Origin: an uncultured Candidatus Cenarchaeum sp.
GTDB lineage: Archaea; Thermoproteota; Nitrososphaeria; Nitrososphaerales; Nitrosopumilaceae
Assembly: GCA_958295735.1 (NCBI GenBank)
Contig: OY282369.1
Coordinates: forward strand, 3,014,983-3,078,982
Reading direction: 5' to 3'
Length of the DNA stretch: 64,000 nt
Below the pieces are notes generated by a model that made no database searches, had not been told where the DNA came from, and worked only from the letters and a program-made list of their open reading frames with translations. The translations under genes and the position numbers were made by a program. Of the stretch, positions 1-9,492 are shown piece after piece (the first letter of the stretch is position 1; each line of letters starts with the position of its first letter).

Positions 1-3000
1 AACCCGATCGGCGACTCGCTGGTCGGGTCGGACTGCGCGTCGGACGTGATTGTCGGGACCGGGGCGGTGTCGCGCGTTATCAAGAGCCGTTCCGCCGCGT
101 CATTGTCGTTGCCGGCCAGATCCCGCGCCGCGCCCGCCGGGACGTCGACCAGTATCGTGCCGTCGGACGTCGGCGCGACGACGAAGGTGTACGTCATGTT
201 GTCGGCAGTCGCAAAGTCGCCCGCGCCGCCGTGCTCGGCGGTGCCCGTGATCGCGATGCCGCTCGCGTTGAACCCGGCGACCGTGTCGCTGAACCTCACC
301 GTGAAGGTGATCGCCGAGGCGCTGGTCGGGCTGCCCTGATCGGCAGTGACCGTCGTGCTCGGGCCCTCGGTGTCGTACGTCACGGACAGGTCCGCCGCGA
401 AGCTGGGGTTGCCCAGCGCATCCTCCACCGCGCCCGCGGCGACGCGGACGGTCACTGTCCCGTCCCTCGCCGGCATTGTGGAGAACGCGTACGCGGCGCC
501 GCTGCCGCTAAAGTCTGCCACGGGGCCCGGATCGGCGTCGCCCGAGAGCGCGATGGCGCTGGCGTTGAACCCGGTGACGGGCTCGTCGAAGGTCACCGTG
601 AAGTTGATCGTCGGGGCGTTGGTGTGGAGGCCTTGCAGGGACGCGACGGTCGGGATCGGCCCGGTGGCTATGGCGATGCTCACGGTATTGGACTCGGCGT
701 TCGGGTTCCCCGCCGCGTCCAGCACGCGGCCGGCCGGCACGCTCACGGTGAGGTTCTGCCCGTCGGCCGGATCCTCCACGCTGAACTCGTACGCGGCATC
801 GTATATCATGACGCGGTCGCGCAGCGTGTCGGCCACGTATACTGTGCCCGAGGAGGCGTCGACCGCGACGCCGTACGGATCGCCGTACCCGTCGGGGAGG
901 TCGGCGACGTGGGCGCGGGTGGTGGAGTTGAAGATCTTGACGCGGTCGGGTTGCCCCTCCGCCACGTATCCCTCCGCCACGTATATGGCGCCCGAGGGGC
1001 CGTCGGCCGCGACGGCGAGCGGCTTGGTGAGGCCGGTGATGTTGCCGATAAGGTGCAGGGAGGAGTCGAAGATCTGGACGCGGCTGCGGAACGTGTCGGC
1101 CACGTATATGTGGCCCGTGGAGGCATCGACCGCGACGCCGACCGGGCGGTCAAATTCGCCGGGCAGGTCGGCGACGTAGTTCCGGGAGGAGTCAAACACA
1201 CGGACGGTGTGGTCGTTCCAGTTAGCCACGTATATGCGGCCCTCGCCGTCGACCGCGACGTCGATCGGGCCGCTGAATGGGCCGCGGAGATCGGCGACGT
1301 GGTTCCCGTCGGAGTCGAATATTTGGACGGTGCTGTTGCCAGAGTTCGCCACGTATATGCGGCCGGCTGCGTCGACCTCCACGCCCCACGGGCTGCTGAA
1401 CGGGCCGGGCAGGTCGGCGAGGCGGTTCCCGGAGGAATCGAACACCCGGACGGCATTGTTGTCGCTGCTTGCCACGTAGATGGTGCCCGAAAAGCCGTCG
1501 ACCGCCACGTCGCGCGGCCTGCTTAACTCGCCGGCATCTCTGGTGATGGTCTGGTTGAAATGCAGCGCCGCGCGAAAGCCCTGCACCGCGCCGGACGAGA
1601 CTTTGATGTCGGACGCGGCGAGGGTGGCGGCGTCCACGGCCTCGCTGAACCTCATGGTGAACGGCACCGATCGCAGGTTGGCCGGGCCGGACACCGTCGA
1701 GGCGATCGCGGGGGTCGGCCCCGCGCCGTCGCTCCTTATCGAGAACCGGGCCGCCTCGCTGGGGTTGCCCGCGGCATCCTCGGCCGCGCCGGAGGCGATG
1801 CCGACCGTGACTATTCCGTCCCCCGCGGGCGAGACGTCGAAGGCATAGACGGAATCGCTGCTGTTCGTGAGGTTGGCCGCGCCGCCGGCGGGCGCGGCAT
1901 CGCCCGACACGGCGACGTCCGTCAGGTCGAACCCGGTGACGTCCTCCCCGAAGTTCACGCGGAAGTTTATGGTGGAGGCGTTGGCAGGGCCCGCCCGGGT
2001 GGCGTTGACGAACGGGACCGGGGGAGAGTCGTACTCTATGGAGAACCGTTCCGCCGCCGCGTTGTCGTTGCCCGCCTTGTCCTCCGCCGCGCCCTCCGGA
2101 ATGTCGACCAGTATGGTCCCGTCGGCCGTCGGCCAGACGACGAACGAGTACGCCGTGGCGTTGAGCGCGGCAAGGCCGGCCGCGCTGCCGTCGCGGGCGG
2201 TGCCCGAGAGTACAATGTCCCCTGCCTCGAACCCGTCGACCGGCTCGCGGAAGTCCACCTCGAATCTGATCGGCGGGGCGTCGGTCGGGCCGGACTGCGC
2301 GGCCGAGATGATCGGGGTCGGCCCCCTCCTGTCTATTGTAATGCTCACGGTGTTGGATTCCACGTTGCCGTATCCGACGGAGTCCCGCACGCGTCCCGCC
2401 TGCATGCTTACGTTGAGCACATCCCCGTCGTCCAGGTCCGTCACGTTGAACGCGTACGCGGTGTCGTATATCTGGACGGTGTTGTTGCCGGAGTCGGCCA
2501 CGTGTATGGCTCCCGTGGAGCCGTCGACTGCCATGCCGAACGGGCTGCGGAACGGGCCGGGGAGATCGCCCACGTAGGCCCCGGTGGTGGAGTTGAAGAT
2601 CTGGACGGTGTTGTTCCCCGTGTTTGCCACGTATACGGCGCCCGCGGAGCCGTCGACGGCCACGCCGCCCGGACTGCGGAACGGGCCGGGGAGATCGTCC
2701 ATGCGGGCCAGCGTGTCGGAGTCAAAGACGGGGACGGTGTTGTTGATCGTGTTTGCCACGTATATCACACCCGCGGAGCCGTCGACTGCCACGCCGAACG
2801 GGGATCTCAGCGACGTGATGTTGCCGACGTGGGTCCTGTTGGAGTCGAAGATCTGGACTGCGTTGTTTCCCCTGTCCGCCACGTATATCGCGCCCGTGGA
2901 GCCGTCGACTGCCACGCCGGACGGGCTATCGAACTCGAAGGGGAGTTCGGCCACGTAGTCCCTGGAGGAGTTGAACACCTGGACGGTATTGTTTCCCCTG

Positions 3001-4538
3001 TCCGCCACGTATATCGCGCCCGTGGAGCCGTCGACTGCCACGTCGCCCGCGTAGTTGAACTGGTCGTCGCCGCCAAAGGTGGCGACGTGGGCCCCGGTGG
3101 CGGAGTCGAATACCTGTACGCGGTTGTTGCTCGAGTCGGCCACGTATAACGCGCCCGAGCCGTCGACGGCCACGCCTGCGGGTTGATTGAATTGGCCGTC
3201 GTCCTGTCCTCGCATGCCAAGCGTGCCGTCGAACTGCGGCATCAGGCGCGGGTCCTGCACCGTCCCCGCGGAGGCGTTGATGTCAGAAGCATCGAAAGTG
3301 GAGGCGTTTATGCCCTTGCTGAATTCCAGCGTGAACGGCACCGTGCTCAGGCTGGTGGGGCCGGTCGCCGCCGTGGCGAACGTCGGGACGGGGGGGCCCG
3401 TCCTGTCTATTTCGATGCTCACGGTGTTGGATGCGAGGTTGTCGTTCCCCGCCGCGTCCTGCACGCCGCCGGCCGGCACGCTCACCGTGAGCGTCTGCCC
3501 GTCGTCCGGATTCGCCACCTCGAAGGCGAACGTCATGTTGAACACCTGGATGCGGTCTCTGTTCCTGTCTGCCACGTATACGGTGCTCCTCGGGCCGTCG
3601 ATCGCCACGTCGTACGGATTCGTGAACGAGTTCTCGATGGAGGCGACTTGGTCCAGGGCCGTGTCGTATATCCTGATCTGGTTGTAGGCCGTGTTGGCCA
3701 CGTACGTGGTGCCCAAGGAGTCCACCGCCACGCCGCGCGGCCGGTTGAGCGAGGTGATGTTGTGGATGGAGTCCAGCGTGGAGTTGAAGATCCGGACGCG
3801 GTCCTCCAGCGCGACGGCCACGTGCAGGTTGCCCGAGCCGTCGACCGCCACGTCGTACGGATCGTTAAAGCCGGTCATGTAGGAGATGCGGCTCCAGTTG
3901 GCGTGGAAGACCTGGACGCGGTCGGCGAACGTGTCGGCCACGTATATCCTGCCGGACGCGTCGTCTACCGCCACGCTGAACGGGTGGTTGAAATCCCTCA
4001 CGATGGTGTCGTTGAGGCGCAGCGCGGAGTCGAAGATCTTGATGCGGTGGTTGTACGTGTCGGCCACGTAGACGTTGCCCGAGCCGTCGATCGTCACGCC
4101 GCCGGGCTGGTTGAAATCGCCGGGGAACGTGCCGTTGAACCGCCTGTCGGGATCGAAGATGGCGACGCGGTTGCTCCGCGCGTCGGCCACGTATATGTAG
4201 CCGGAGGCGTTCACGGCCACGTCGCTCGGGTAGTCAAAGCCGGCGTCCTCGATGTTCCCGTCGTGCCGCAACAGCGAGTGCAGGTTCTGCACCGTCCCCG
4301 AGGAGACGCTGATGTCGGATGCGTCGAAGGTCGCGAGGTCCACGAGCTTGTCGAAGGCAAGCCGGAAGGCGATCGTCTCCGCGCCTGTCGGGCTCGGGTG
4401 CTCGGTGCTGACGGCGGGCGTCGGGTGGCCGTCAGCGTGCGCGTGCGGCGCGCCCGCGAGGAGGGCCGCCGCCGCGATCATGACCACGACGGGCAGCAAC
4501 CTGGATCCGCGACGGCCCAGCATCTCCGTCAGCAACAC
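1..4538 (-). CDS. Giant secreted NHL-propeller/Ig-like surface protein, C-terminus outside the window
   Basis: The reading frame is open on the minus strand from a GTG at 4538 to the window edge, about 1,512 codons. An ATG at 4523 is an alternative start. A basic start and a hydrophobic stretch ending near APHAHADG form a Sec-type signal peptide. After it come three groups of NHL-type blades (recurring VAVDGSG-x-IYVAD and VQIFDS motifs) at about residues 70-325, 433-690 and 966-1243. Between and after them are Ig-like domains of about 100 residues with ITFTVRFS, GTILVDVPAGAA and DLAGN motifs. This architecture is shared with the giant gene at 36137-48112, so the two are paralogues. The known role of such proteins is extracellular binding or adhesion; the ligand is unknown. 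The C-terminal domain lies beyond the window. Confidence 0.85.
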   Translation of the reverse strand, partial: MLLTEMLGRRGSRLLPVVVMIAAAALLAGAPHAHADGHPTPAVSTEHPSPTGAETIAFRLAFDKLVDLATFDASDISVSSGTVQNLHSLLRHDGNIEDAGFDYPSDVAVNASGYIYVADARSNRVAIFDPDRRFNGTFPGDFNQPGGVTIDGSGNVYVADTYNHRIKIFDSALRLNDTIVRDFNHPFSVAVDDASGRIYVADTFADRVQVFHANWSRISYMTGFNDPYDVAVDGSGNLHVAVALEDRVRIFNSTLDSIHNITSLNRPRGVAVDSLGTTYVANTAYNQIRIYDTALDQVASIENSFTNPYDVAIDGPRSTVYVADRNRDRIQVFNMTFAFEVANPDDGQTLTVSVPAGGVQDAAGNDNLASNTVSIEIDRTGPPVPTFATAATGPTSLSTVPFTLEFSKGINASTFDASDINASAGTVQDPRLMPQFDGTLGMRGQDDGQFNQPAGVAVDGSGALYVADSSNNRVQVFDSATGAHVATFGGDDQFNYAGDVAVDGSTGAIYVADRGNNTVQVFNSSRDYVAELPFEFDSPSGVAVDGSTGAIYVADRGNNAVQIFDSNRTHVGNITSLRSPFGVAVDGSAGVIYVANTINNTVPVFDSDTLARMDDLPGPFRSPGGVAVDGSAGAVYVANTGNNTVQIFNSTTGAYVGDLPGPFRSPFGMAVDGSTGAIHVADSGNNTVQIYDTAYAFNVTDLDDGDVLNVSMQAGRVRDSVGYGNVESNTVSITIDRRGPTPIISAAQSGPTDAPPIRFEVDFREPVDGFEAGDIVLSGTARDGSAAGLAALNATAYSFVVWPTADGTILVDIPEGAAEDKAGNDNAAAERFSIEYDSPPVPFVNATRAGPANASTINFRVNFGEDVTGFDLTDVAVSGDAAPAGGAANLTNSSDSVYAFDVSPAGDGIVTVGIASGAAEDAAGNPSEAARFSIRSDGAGPTPAIASTVSGPANLRSVPFTMRFSEAVDAATLAASDIKVSSGAVQGFRAALHFNQTITRDAGELSRPRDVAVDGFSGTIYVASSDNNAVRVFDSSGNRLADLPGPFSSPWGVEVDAAGRIYVANSGNSTVQIFDSDGNHVADLRGPFSGPIDVAVDGEGRIYVANWNDHTVRVFDSSRNYVADLPGEFDRPVGVAVDASTGHIYVADTFRSRVQIFDSSLHLIGNITGLTKPLAVAADGPSGAIYVAEGYVAEGQPDRVKIFNSTTRAHVADLPDGYGDPYGVAVDASSGTVYVADTLRDRVMIYDAAYEFSVEDPADGQNLTVSVPAGRVLDAAGNPNAESNTVSIAIATGPIPTVASLQGLHTNAPTINFTVTFDEPVTGFNASAIALSGDADPGPVADFSGSGAAYAFSTMPARDGTVTVRVAAGAVEDALGNPSFAADLSVTYDTEGPSTTVTADQGSPTSASAITFTVRFSDTVAGFNASGIAITGTAEHGGAGDFATADNMTYTFVVAPTSDGTILVDVPAGAARDLAGNDNDAAERLLITRDTAPVPTITSDAQSDPTSESPIG

Positions 4539-4782
4539 GGATCCCTACCCTCGCATTCCCGCGCGGGATGCCGATCCCCGTTCAGGCCCCGGATCCCCGT
4601 CAGCGGCATGGATTCCCGCCCCCCCCCCGCGGTCCCCGCCGGGCAACATCCCGCCGGGGAACGGGCCCGGCGACCGCGTTTCGCGCCGCCGCCCGCTGGG
4701 AGGTGCTCCCGCTCCGGGGCGCCGGCGTGCGGACCCCGAGGCCTACCCGCTCCGGCAACATGCGCTCCCGCCATTCCGCCGG

Positions 4783-4790
4783 TAGATAAA
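4783..4790 (-). promoter_or_regulatory. Box A (TATA) upstream of the surface-protein gene
   Basis: On the minus strand this reads TTTATCTA followed by CCGGCGGA. The same 16-base string stands upstream of the giant paralogue (48350-48365). The start at 4538 is about 245 bases away, so the mRNA would carry a leader of about 220 nt, unlike the leaderless genes elsewhere in the window. The rest of 4539-4865 is G+C-rich and shows no gene. Confidence 0.5.
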
Positions 4791-4865
4791 TCTGCCCATG
4801 CCGCGGTTTCGCCGCACAATGCCGCGGTTCCGCGCTCCGCCCCCGCCGCCCGCGGGTCGGGCCGG

Positions 4866-5699
4866 CTAGCCCCGCCCCGCCCCGCCGATCTCCCCGCCGC
4901 AGTGCGGGCAGGTGCCGCCGCCCCCGCCGCTCCCGCCCCCGTTCCCGGACTCCCTCTTCCTGCGCAGCTCCTCGATGAACGCCGAGGCGAGTATCCCCGT
5001 GGGTATGGCGTACACGGCCAGCCCCAGCACGGCCACGGCGGCGCCGATCACCTTGCCGGCGTCGGTGACGGGGTACGTGTCGCCGTACCCTATGGTGCTC
5101 AGCGTCACCACGCCCCACCACATCGAGGCCAGTATGCTGGAGAACGCCTCGGGCTGCGCGGCGTGCTCGGCGTGGTACATGAGGCTGGACGCGAAGACCA
5201 GCACGATGAAGAATATGAGGAACGCCACGGCCAGGTCGCCCGCCTTCGAGCTGAAGACGTCCCCCAAAGTCTTGAGCGGTTCCGAGTACCGCGCCAGCTT
5301 GAACACGGTGAACAGCCGGAACAGGCGGAGCAGGCGCAGGAACCGGACGTCGATCGCCAGGAACGGCAGGAAGAACGGCAGTATGGCCGCCAGGTCCACC
5401 AGCATCATGGGGGTGAGCGCGAACCGCGCCCTCCCGGACCTGCGGCCGCCGTACCTCGGGTCGGCGCCGCACGTGGCGAGCCGCGCCGCGTACTCCGCGG
5501 CGAACACCGAAACGGAGAACAGCTCGAAGGCATCGAGCAGGGCGCCGTGCGCGTCGGCCACCCCCTCCTCGGTCTCGAGCACGAGGAGCGCGACGTTGAC
5601 CAGTATGAGGGATACTATGAGGGCGTGGGCGGCCCTGGCCCGGGCCGTGCCCGGGCCCTCCAGCGCCCAGTACAGGCGGGCCGCGATGCTCCCGGTCAC
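4866..5699 (-). CDS. Voltage-gated K+ channel (KvAP-like) with C-terminal zinc ribbon
   Basis: This is a 277-residue six-helix potassium channel. Hydrophobic segments lie near residues 25-42, 56-75, 95-115, 155-176 and 212-235. The voltage sensor S4 is at about 117-137, with Arg or Lys at nearly every third position (R119, R122, R125, R128, K134, R137). The selectivity filter TIGYGD is at 202-207 after the pore helix, and a gating helix follows. The tail carries a CPHC pair near 264-267, a half zinc ribbon. The start is GTG. It lies 31 bp downstream of the CorA-like gene on the same strand, so co-transcription of the two ion-transport genes is likely. The family assignment is firm; the voltage dependence is inferred from S4. 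Confidence 0.93.
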   Translation of the reverse strand: MTGSIAARLYWALEGPGTARARAAHALIVSLILVNVALLVLETEEGVADAHGALLDAFELFSVSVFAAEYAARLATCGADPRYGGRRSGRARFALTPMMLVDLAAILPFFLPFLAIDVRFLRLLRLFRLFTVFKLARYSEPLKTLGDVFSSKAGDLAVAFLIFFIVLVFASSLMYHAEHAAQPEAFSSILASMWWGVVTLSTIGYGDTYPVTDAGKVIGAAVAVLGLAVYAIPTGILASAFIEELRRKRESGNGGGSGGGGGTCPHCGGEIGGAGRG

Positions 5700-5730
5700 G
5701 CGGCCGCGCCCCCGCGGCGCCGCGCGGCGG

Positions 5731-7458
5731 CTACAGCCAGCCCCTCTTCCTGAACCATGCCGCCATCGCGCCCGCTATCCCCGCCATCACCCCGAGCATC
5801 GCGAAGTAGCTCCCGTCCCACTCCAGCTCGGGCACCACCTTGAAGTTGGTCCCGTACAGGCCGGCGATGAACGTGATGGGGATGAATATGCTCGCTATGA
5901 CGGTGAGCGTCTTCATCACCTCGTTCATCTTGTTGCCCATTATCGACAGGTACGTGTCCAGCATGCCCCCGACCGTGTCCCGCAGCGACTCTATGGTGTC
6001 CATCACCTGTATGGCGTGGCCGTGCGCGTCCTTGAGGTACGTCTGGGTCGCCGGCGAGACGAGCTCCTGCGGGGTCTTGGCCAGCGAGTCCAGCCCCTCC
6101 CGCAGCGGCCATATCACCTTGCGCAGCGTCACCAGCTGCCTCTTGAGGGCGTGTATGGTCTGCAGCGTCGACGGGCCGGGATCGGCCATGATGTCCTCCT
6201 CGAGCGTCTCGGTGACGTCGCCGACGCTCTCCACCACCCCGAAAAAGCTGTCCACCACCGCGTCGGCGAGCAGGTACGCCATGTAGTCTATGCCGTGCGT
6301 GCGTATGACGGGCCCGCCCGCCCGCAGCCTGGCCCGTATCCTGGAGAACGCCCCGCTGGGCACCTCCTGGAACGAGAGCAGGTACCCCTTCCCGAGCACC
6401 ATGCTGATCTGCTCCATGGACAGCCTGCCCGTCCCCTCGTCGAAGTGGGGCAGCTTCATCACGAAGAAGACGTGGCCGCCGGCCGCGTCTATCCGGGGCC
6501 TCTGGTCGGTGTTCATGATGTCCGCCTGGACGAGCTCGTGCAGGCCCAGCCGCTCGCCGAACCTCCGCACCACGCCGGCATCGTGTATGCCCGTGACGTT
6601 GATCCACGAGTTCCCCCGGCCCCCCACCCCGGCCACGCACTCGTCGGGCCCGCCCGGCGCCGACTCGCGCACGCCGCCGGCATCGTACTCGAACAGCTCG
6701 TACGTGACCTCGTCGACCTTCTTCTCCCCGATGTGCACGAGCGCGCCGGGGGCCAGCCCCGCCGCCTCGGCGGACGTGTGGGCGCGCCCCCGCCGCGCCC
6801 CCTTCGCCGCTATCCGCTTCCCCAGCGCGGCCACCCCGGACAGCCCGACGTCCTCCGCGATCCGCTTGACCTTGGCCGCGCGCCCCACTATCCCCACTAT
6901 TATGAAGCCGGCGGCCAGCGAGAAGGCCAGGCTTATGCCGAGGGGGACGAGGTCGCCGGCCAGGGCCGACTGGTATATGGCCTGCACGTCGGTGGCCGAG
7001 CCCCGCGTGACGACGGCGCCGGTCACCGCGTCGAGCAGGAAGAACGTGAGCGAGACGGTCCCGCCCACTATGAGCGCCGTCACTGGAGTTATCCTGGGCG
7101 GCCTGTCCATCCCCTTCTCTTTATGGTACGGCGAGATGTACCTCCTGAACCGCAGCAGCAGCAGCGCGACCGCCGTTATGACCATCGTGGACACCACCCA
7201 CCATACTATGAACCACTCCCCCTCGCCGGACTCTATGCGCTTTATGCCGCTTATCAGGTCCTGCAGGTTGCCCGTGAGCGGCAGGCCGATGAGCGAGGTG
7301 GCCGCGGCGACTATAAACTGGTATATCATGGCGTAGGCGAAGCCCAGGGACAGCCTGTTGGCTATGATCCCTACCTTGTCGCGCACCCGCGTCCCCCCCG
7401 GGATCCCGCGCCGCGCGCCGGCCCGGCGCACCCCACGCGCGGCGCGGCGGCGGCCCAT
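5731..7458 (-). CDS. corA: CorA-family Mg2+/divalent cation transporter with extra N-terminal membrane domain
   Basis: The protein has 575 residues, against about 320 for ordinary CorA. The C-terminal part (about 250-575) has the CorA cytoplasmic funnel, the long stalk helix and two membrane helices. The signature loop reads YGTNF at 535-539 where the family norm is YGMNF, so the Met of the GMN motif is Thr here. The first 200 residues add about four hydrophobic helices (near 35-60, 83-102, 125-148, 170-192) that CorA proteins lack. The first 25 residues are Arg-rich, so the true start could be slightly downstream. Its cation selectivity cannot be told from the sequence. It probably forms an operon with the K+ channel gene 31 bp downstream. 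Confidence 0.88.
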   Translation of the reverse strand: MGRRRAARGVRRAGARRGIPGGTRVRDKVGIIANRLSLGFAYAMIYQFIVAAATSLIGLPLTGNLQDLISGIKRIESGEGEWFIVWWVVSTMVITAVALLLLRFRRYISPYHKEKGMDRPPRITPVTALIVGGTVSLTFFLLDAVTGAVVTRGSATDVQAIYQSALAGDLVPLGISLAFSLAAGFIIVGIVGRAAKVKRIAEDVGLSGVAALGKRIAAKGARRGRAHTSAEAAGLAPGALVHIGEKKVDEVTYELFEYDAGGVRESAPGGPDECVAGVGGRGNSWINVTGIHDAGVVRRFGERLGLHELVQADIMNTDQRPRIDAAGGHVFFVMKLPHFDEGTGRLSMEQISMVLGKGYLLSFQEVPSGAFSRIRARLRAGGPVIRTHGIDYMAYLLADAVVDSFFGVVESVGDVTETLEEDIMADPGPSTLQTIHALKRQLVTLRKVIWPLREGLDSLAKTPQELVSPATQTYLKDAHGHAIQVMDTIESLRDTVGGMLDTYLSIMGNKMNEVMKTLTVIASIFIPITFIAGLYGTNFKVVPELEWDGSYFAMLGVMAGIAGAMAAWFRKRGWL

Positions 7459-7540
7459 TATTTCTAGTCTTTCCGCGCGGGACCGCGCGCGGCGCGATCC
7501 GGGCGCGGGCGGGCCGCGGCCGCGCCCGGCGGGGCCGAGG

Positions 7541-8890
7541 CTAGGCCCGCGGCGGCCTGGAGAACGCGTTGGACGGGTCGCGGTGGTACTCCACGGGGAG
7601 CGCGGCGTCCTTCTGGCGCCCCGTCAGTATGCCCAGCACCGTGTCGTCGCGGCGGATCGTCCCCTCGCGGACGAGCCTGCGTATGCCGGCCGGCACGGCC
7701 CCGGAGGCCATCTCGCAGTCGAAGCCGTTGCGCCCCACCGCGGACATGCCGTCGAGCATCTCCGGATCGGACACCGTAGTGACCACCCCGCCGGCGAACT
7801 CGAGGGCGCGCAGGCAGCGCGGCAGGTTGGCCGGCCTGCCTATCTGTATGGCGGTGGCCCTCGTGCTCGGCCGCTCCCCCCTCTCCTCCGCCCCCGCGTA
7901 GTACCTCTCCATTATGCCGGCGTCGGGCCTCCCGCCGTTCCAGCGGAGCGGCTCCGCGCCGTTGTACATGTCGGCCAGCGCGCTCGCCCCCTCGGCGTTC
8001 ACTACGGCCAGCCGCGGCACCCTGCTTATCCAGCCCCATTCCCGGAGCTCCATGAGGGCCTTGCCGCAGCTCGCCGCGTTCCCGAGCGCCCCCCCGGGGT
8101 ACACCACCCAGTCCGGCGGCTCCCACCCGAGGTGCTCCAGGGCCCTGTACAGGATGGCCTTCTGCCCCTCTATGCGGAAGGGGTTCACCGAGTTGACCGT
8201 GTAGCCGCCGCCGCCGCGCGCCACCTCGAGGGAGCGGGCCAGGGCGTCGTCGAAGTTGCCGTCCACCTCCACTATCCGCGCCCCGAACTGGTAGGCCTGG
8301 CCGAGCTTGCCCGGCGCTATCTGCCCCGCCGGTATGTACACCTCGCAGTCCAGCCCCTCGTTGGCCGCGAACATGCCGGCCGAGGCGGACGTGTTCCCCG
8401 TGGACGCGCAGATTATGCGGCGGGCCCCGATCATGCGGGCGTGCGTCAGGGCGGCAGCCATGCCGTTGTCCTTGAACGAGCCGCTCGGGTTGTAGCCCTC
8501 CGGCTGCAGCCAGAGGCCGCCCCCCATCCCGGCGAACCGCGAGGCCCACCTCATGCGGTACGGCTTGGACAGGCGGCCCTCGGCGCCGTCCAGCGAGACG
8601 AGCGACCGGGCGCAGGCCCCCGCGTCCTCCGCGTCTATGGAGCAGAAGTTGATCAGCTCCCTGAACCGCCACACGCCGCTCTCGTTGAATATGCTCCCCC
8701 GCGGGTCGCGCCTCGCCAGGAAGACCTCCTTGAGCCCCGGATCGGGCCTGCCCGCGTACGCCACGTCCAGCAGGTGGCCCTTCCCGCACCGCACCCGGCC
8801 GTCCCGCACGGGGTACTCCAGGCCGCAGCCGGGGCTTATGCACCTCAGGAAGGCCGGCGGGGGCGGCCCGCCCTCTCGACTCTCGCCCAT
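7541..8890 (-). CDS. thrC: Threonine synthase
   Basis: This 449-residue PLP enzyme converts O-phospho-homoserine to threonine. The PLP lysine is K140 in the motif GSFKDNGM. The phosphate-binding and substrate loops follow (ASTGNTSAS near 165-175, and a Gly-rich loop PGGALGN near 265). The N-terminus carries cysteines C17, C22 and C35, as in archaeal threonine synthases with a small N-terminal zinc-binding region. The length fits the family. The ATG at 8890 is chosen because a box A lies 23-30 bases upstream. The gene stands alone between divergent or unrelated neighbours. Confidence 0.93.
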   Translation of the reverse strand: MGESREGGPPPPAFLRCISPGCGLEYPVRDGRVRCGKGHLLDVAYAGRPDPGLKEVFLARRDPRGSIFNESGVWRFRELINFCSIDAEDAGACARSLVSLDGAEGRLSKPYRMRWASRFAGMGGGLWLQPEGYNPSGSFKDNGMAAALTHARMIGARRIICASTGNTSASAGMFAANEGLDCEVYIPAGQIAPGKLGQAYQFGARIVEVDGNFDDALARSLEVARGGGGYTVNSVNPFRIEGQKAILYRALEHLGWEPPDWVVYPGGALGNAASCGKALMELREWGWISRVPRLAVVNAEGASALADMYNGAEPLRWNGGRPDAGIMERYYAGAEERGERPSTRATAIQIGRPANLPRCLRALEFAGGVVTTVSDPEMLDGMSAVGRNGFDCEMASGAVPAGIRRLVREGTIRRDDTVLGILTGRQKDAALPVEYHRDPSNAFSRPPRA

Positions 8891-8912
8891 CCGCGGGCCG
8901 CGGCCGCGCCGC

Positions 8913-8920
8913 GATATATT
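8913..8920 (-). promoter_or_regulatory. Box A of the threonine synthase gene
   Basis: The minus-strand AATATATC lies about 26 bases upstream of the ATG at 8890. This spacing puts the transcript start at or next to the start codon, the usual leaderless arrangement in archaea. Confidence 0.7.
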
Positions 8921-8957
8921 GATTTACGGGGCGGGGGCGGGCGCGCAGGCTCGCGTC

Positions 8958-9036
8958 CGAACCAAAACCACGCCCGGCAGCGGCGGGCCGCCGCGCGATC
9001 CCGCGCCCAGATCACGACGGGCGCAAGCCCGCGCGG
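8958..9036 (-). repeat. Dispersed ~80-90 bp G+C-rich repeat, copy 1
   Basis: Read on the minus strand it contains GCGGGCTTGCGCCCGTCG, then a GCGCGGG segment and CCGCTGCCGGGCG, ending in GGTTTTGGTTCGG. Related copies occur at about 20648-20738, 28607-28697 and 48478-48560. The core can form a hairpin GGGC-TTGC-GCCC. It lies between genes, so it is a REP-like or miniature element rather than coding sequence. Confidence 0.6.
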
Positions 9037-9054
9037 GGCGGGCCGGGGCCCGAG

Positions 9055-9061
9055 CTATACA
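9055..9061 (+). promoter_or_regulatory. Box A of the 9091 gene
   Basis: CTATACA lies about 30 bases upstream of the GTG at 9091, in otherwise G+C-rich sequence. Spacing and composition fit an archaeal promoter. Confidence 0.5.
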
Positions 9062-9090
9062 CTAAAGGGGGCCGGCGCGCCGCCCCTCCC

Positions 9091-9492
9091 GTGAGCGCGT
9101 TCGGCCGGTACGTCGCCGGCGTCATAGGGAACGTGGTCTCCTCGCACGCGGCGATCCGCGGCCTCGGGGACAGGCCGGGCGATCTGGACGCCATCCGCAG
9201 GGAGTGGAGCAGGGCGAGCGGCCTCATAGAGTCCCTGGCGGCGCGCATCGAGGGCAGCGCCGAGGCCATGCGGGACGAGGCGTACAGGGACCTGGCGCGC
9301 CGGTGCAGGGCGTACGGCGACTCTTACGCGTTCGGCAGGGAGATAGACGTGATGGCCGGCCTGTACGCCGAGGATCCGGGGCGGCTGCGCAACATGCGCC
9401 TGAAGGTCGCCGAGTCGCTCGAGGGCGGCGGGTTCCTCGAGTCGCTCAGGGAGGCAGCCGCCGCGCTGGGCGGGGGGGGCGAAGGAGAGTGA
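9091..9492 (+). CDS. Unrecognised 133-residue helical protein
   Basis: The family is not recognised. The sequence is rich in Ala, Arg, Glu and Leu with regular helical spacing, and has no cysteines, signal peptide or membrane segment. It is therefore probably a soluble helical protein. The GTG start at 9091 is supported by a box A about 30 bases upstream. Its stop overlaps the start of the next small Cys-rich gene by four bases (GTGA), so the two are translationally coupled. Confidence 0.6.
   Translation: MSAFGRYVAGVIGNVVSSHAAIRGLGDRPGDLDAIRREWSRASGLIESLAARIEGSAEAMRDEAYRDLARRCRAYGDSYAFGREIDVMAGLYAEDPGRLRNMRLKVAESLEGGGFLESLREAAAALGGGGEGE

Noticed and set aside
231-5753. Several long plus-strand frames over the first surface gene
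   Set aside because: The minus-strand frame gives clear NHL and Ig motifs and a signal peptide; the plus-strand products do not resemble any protein.
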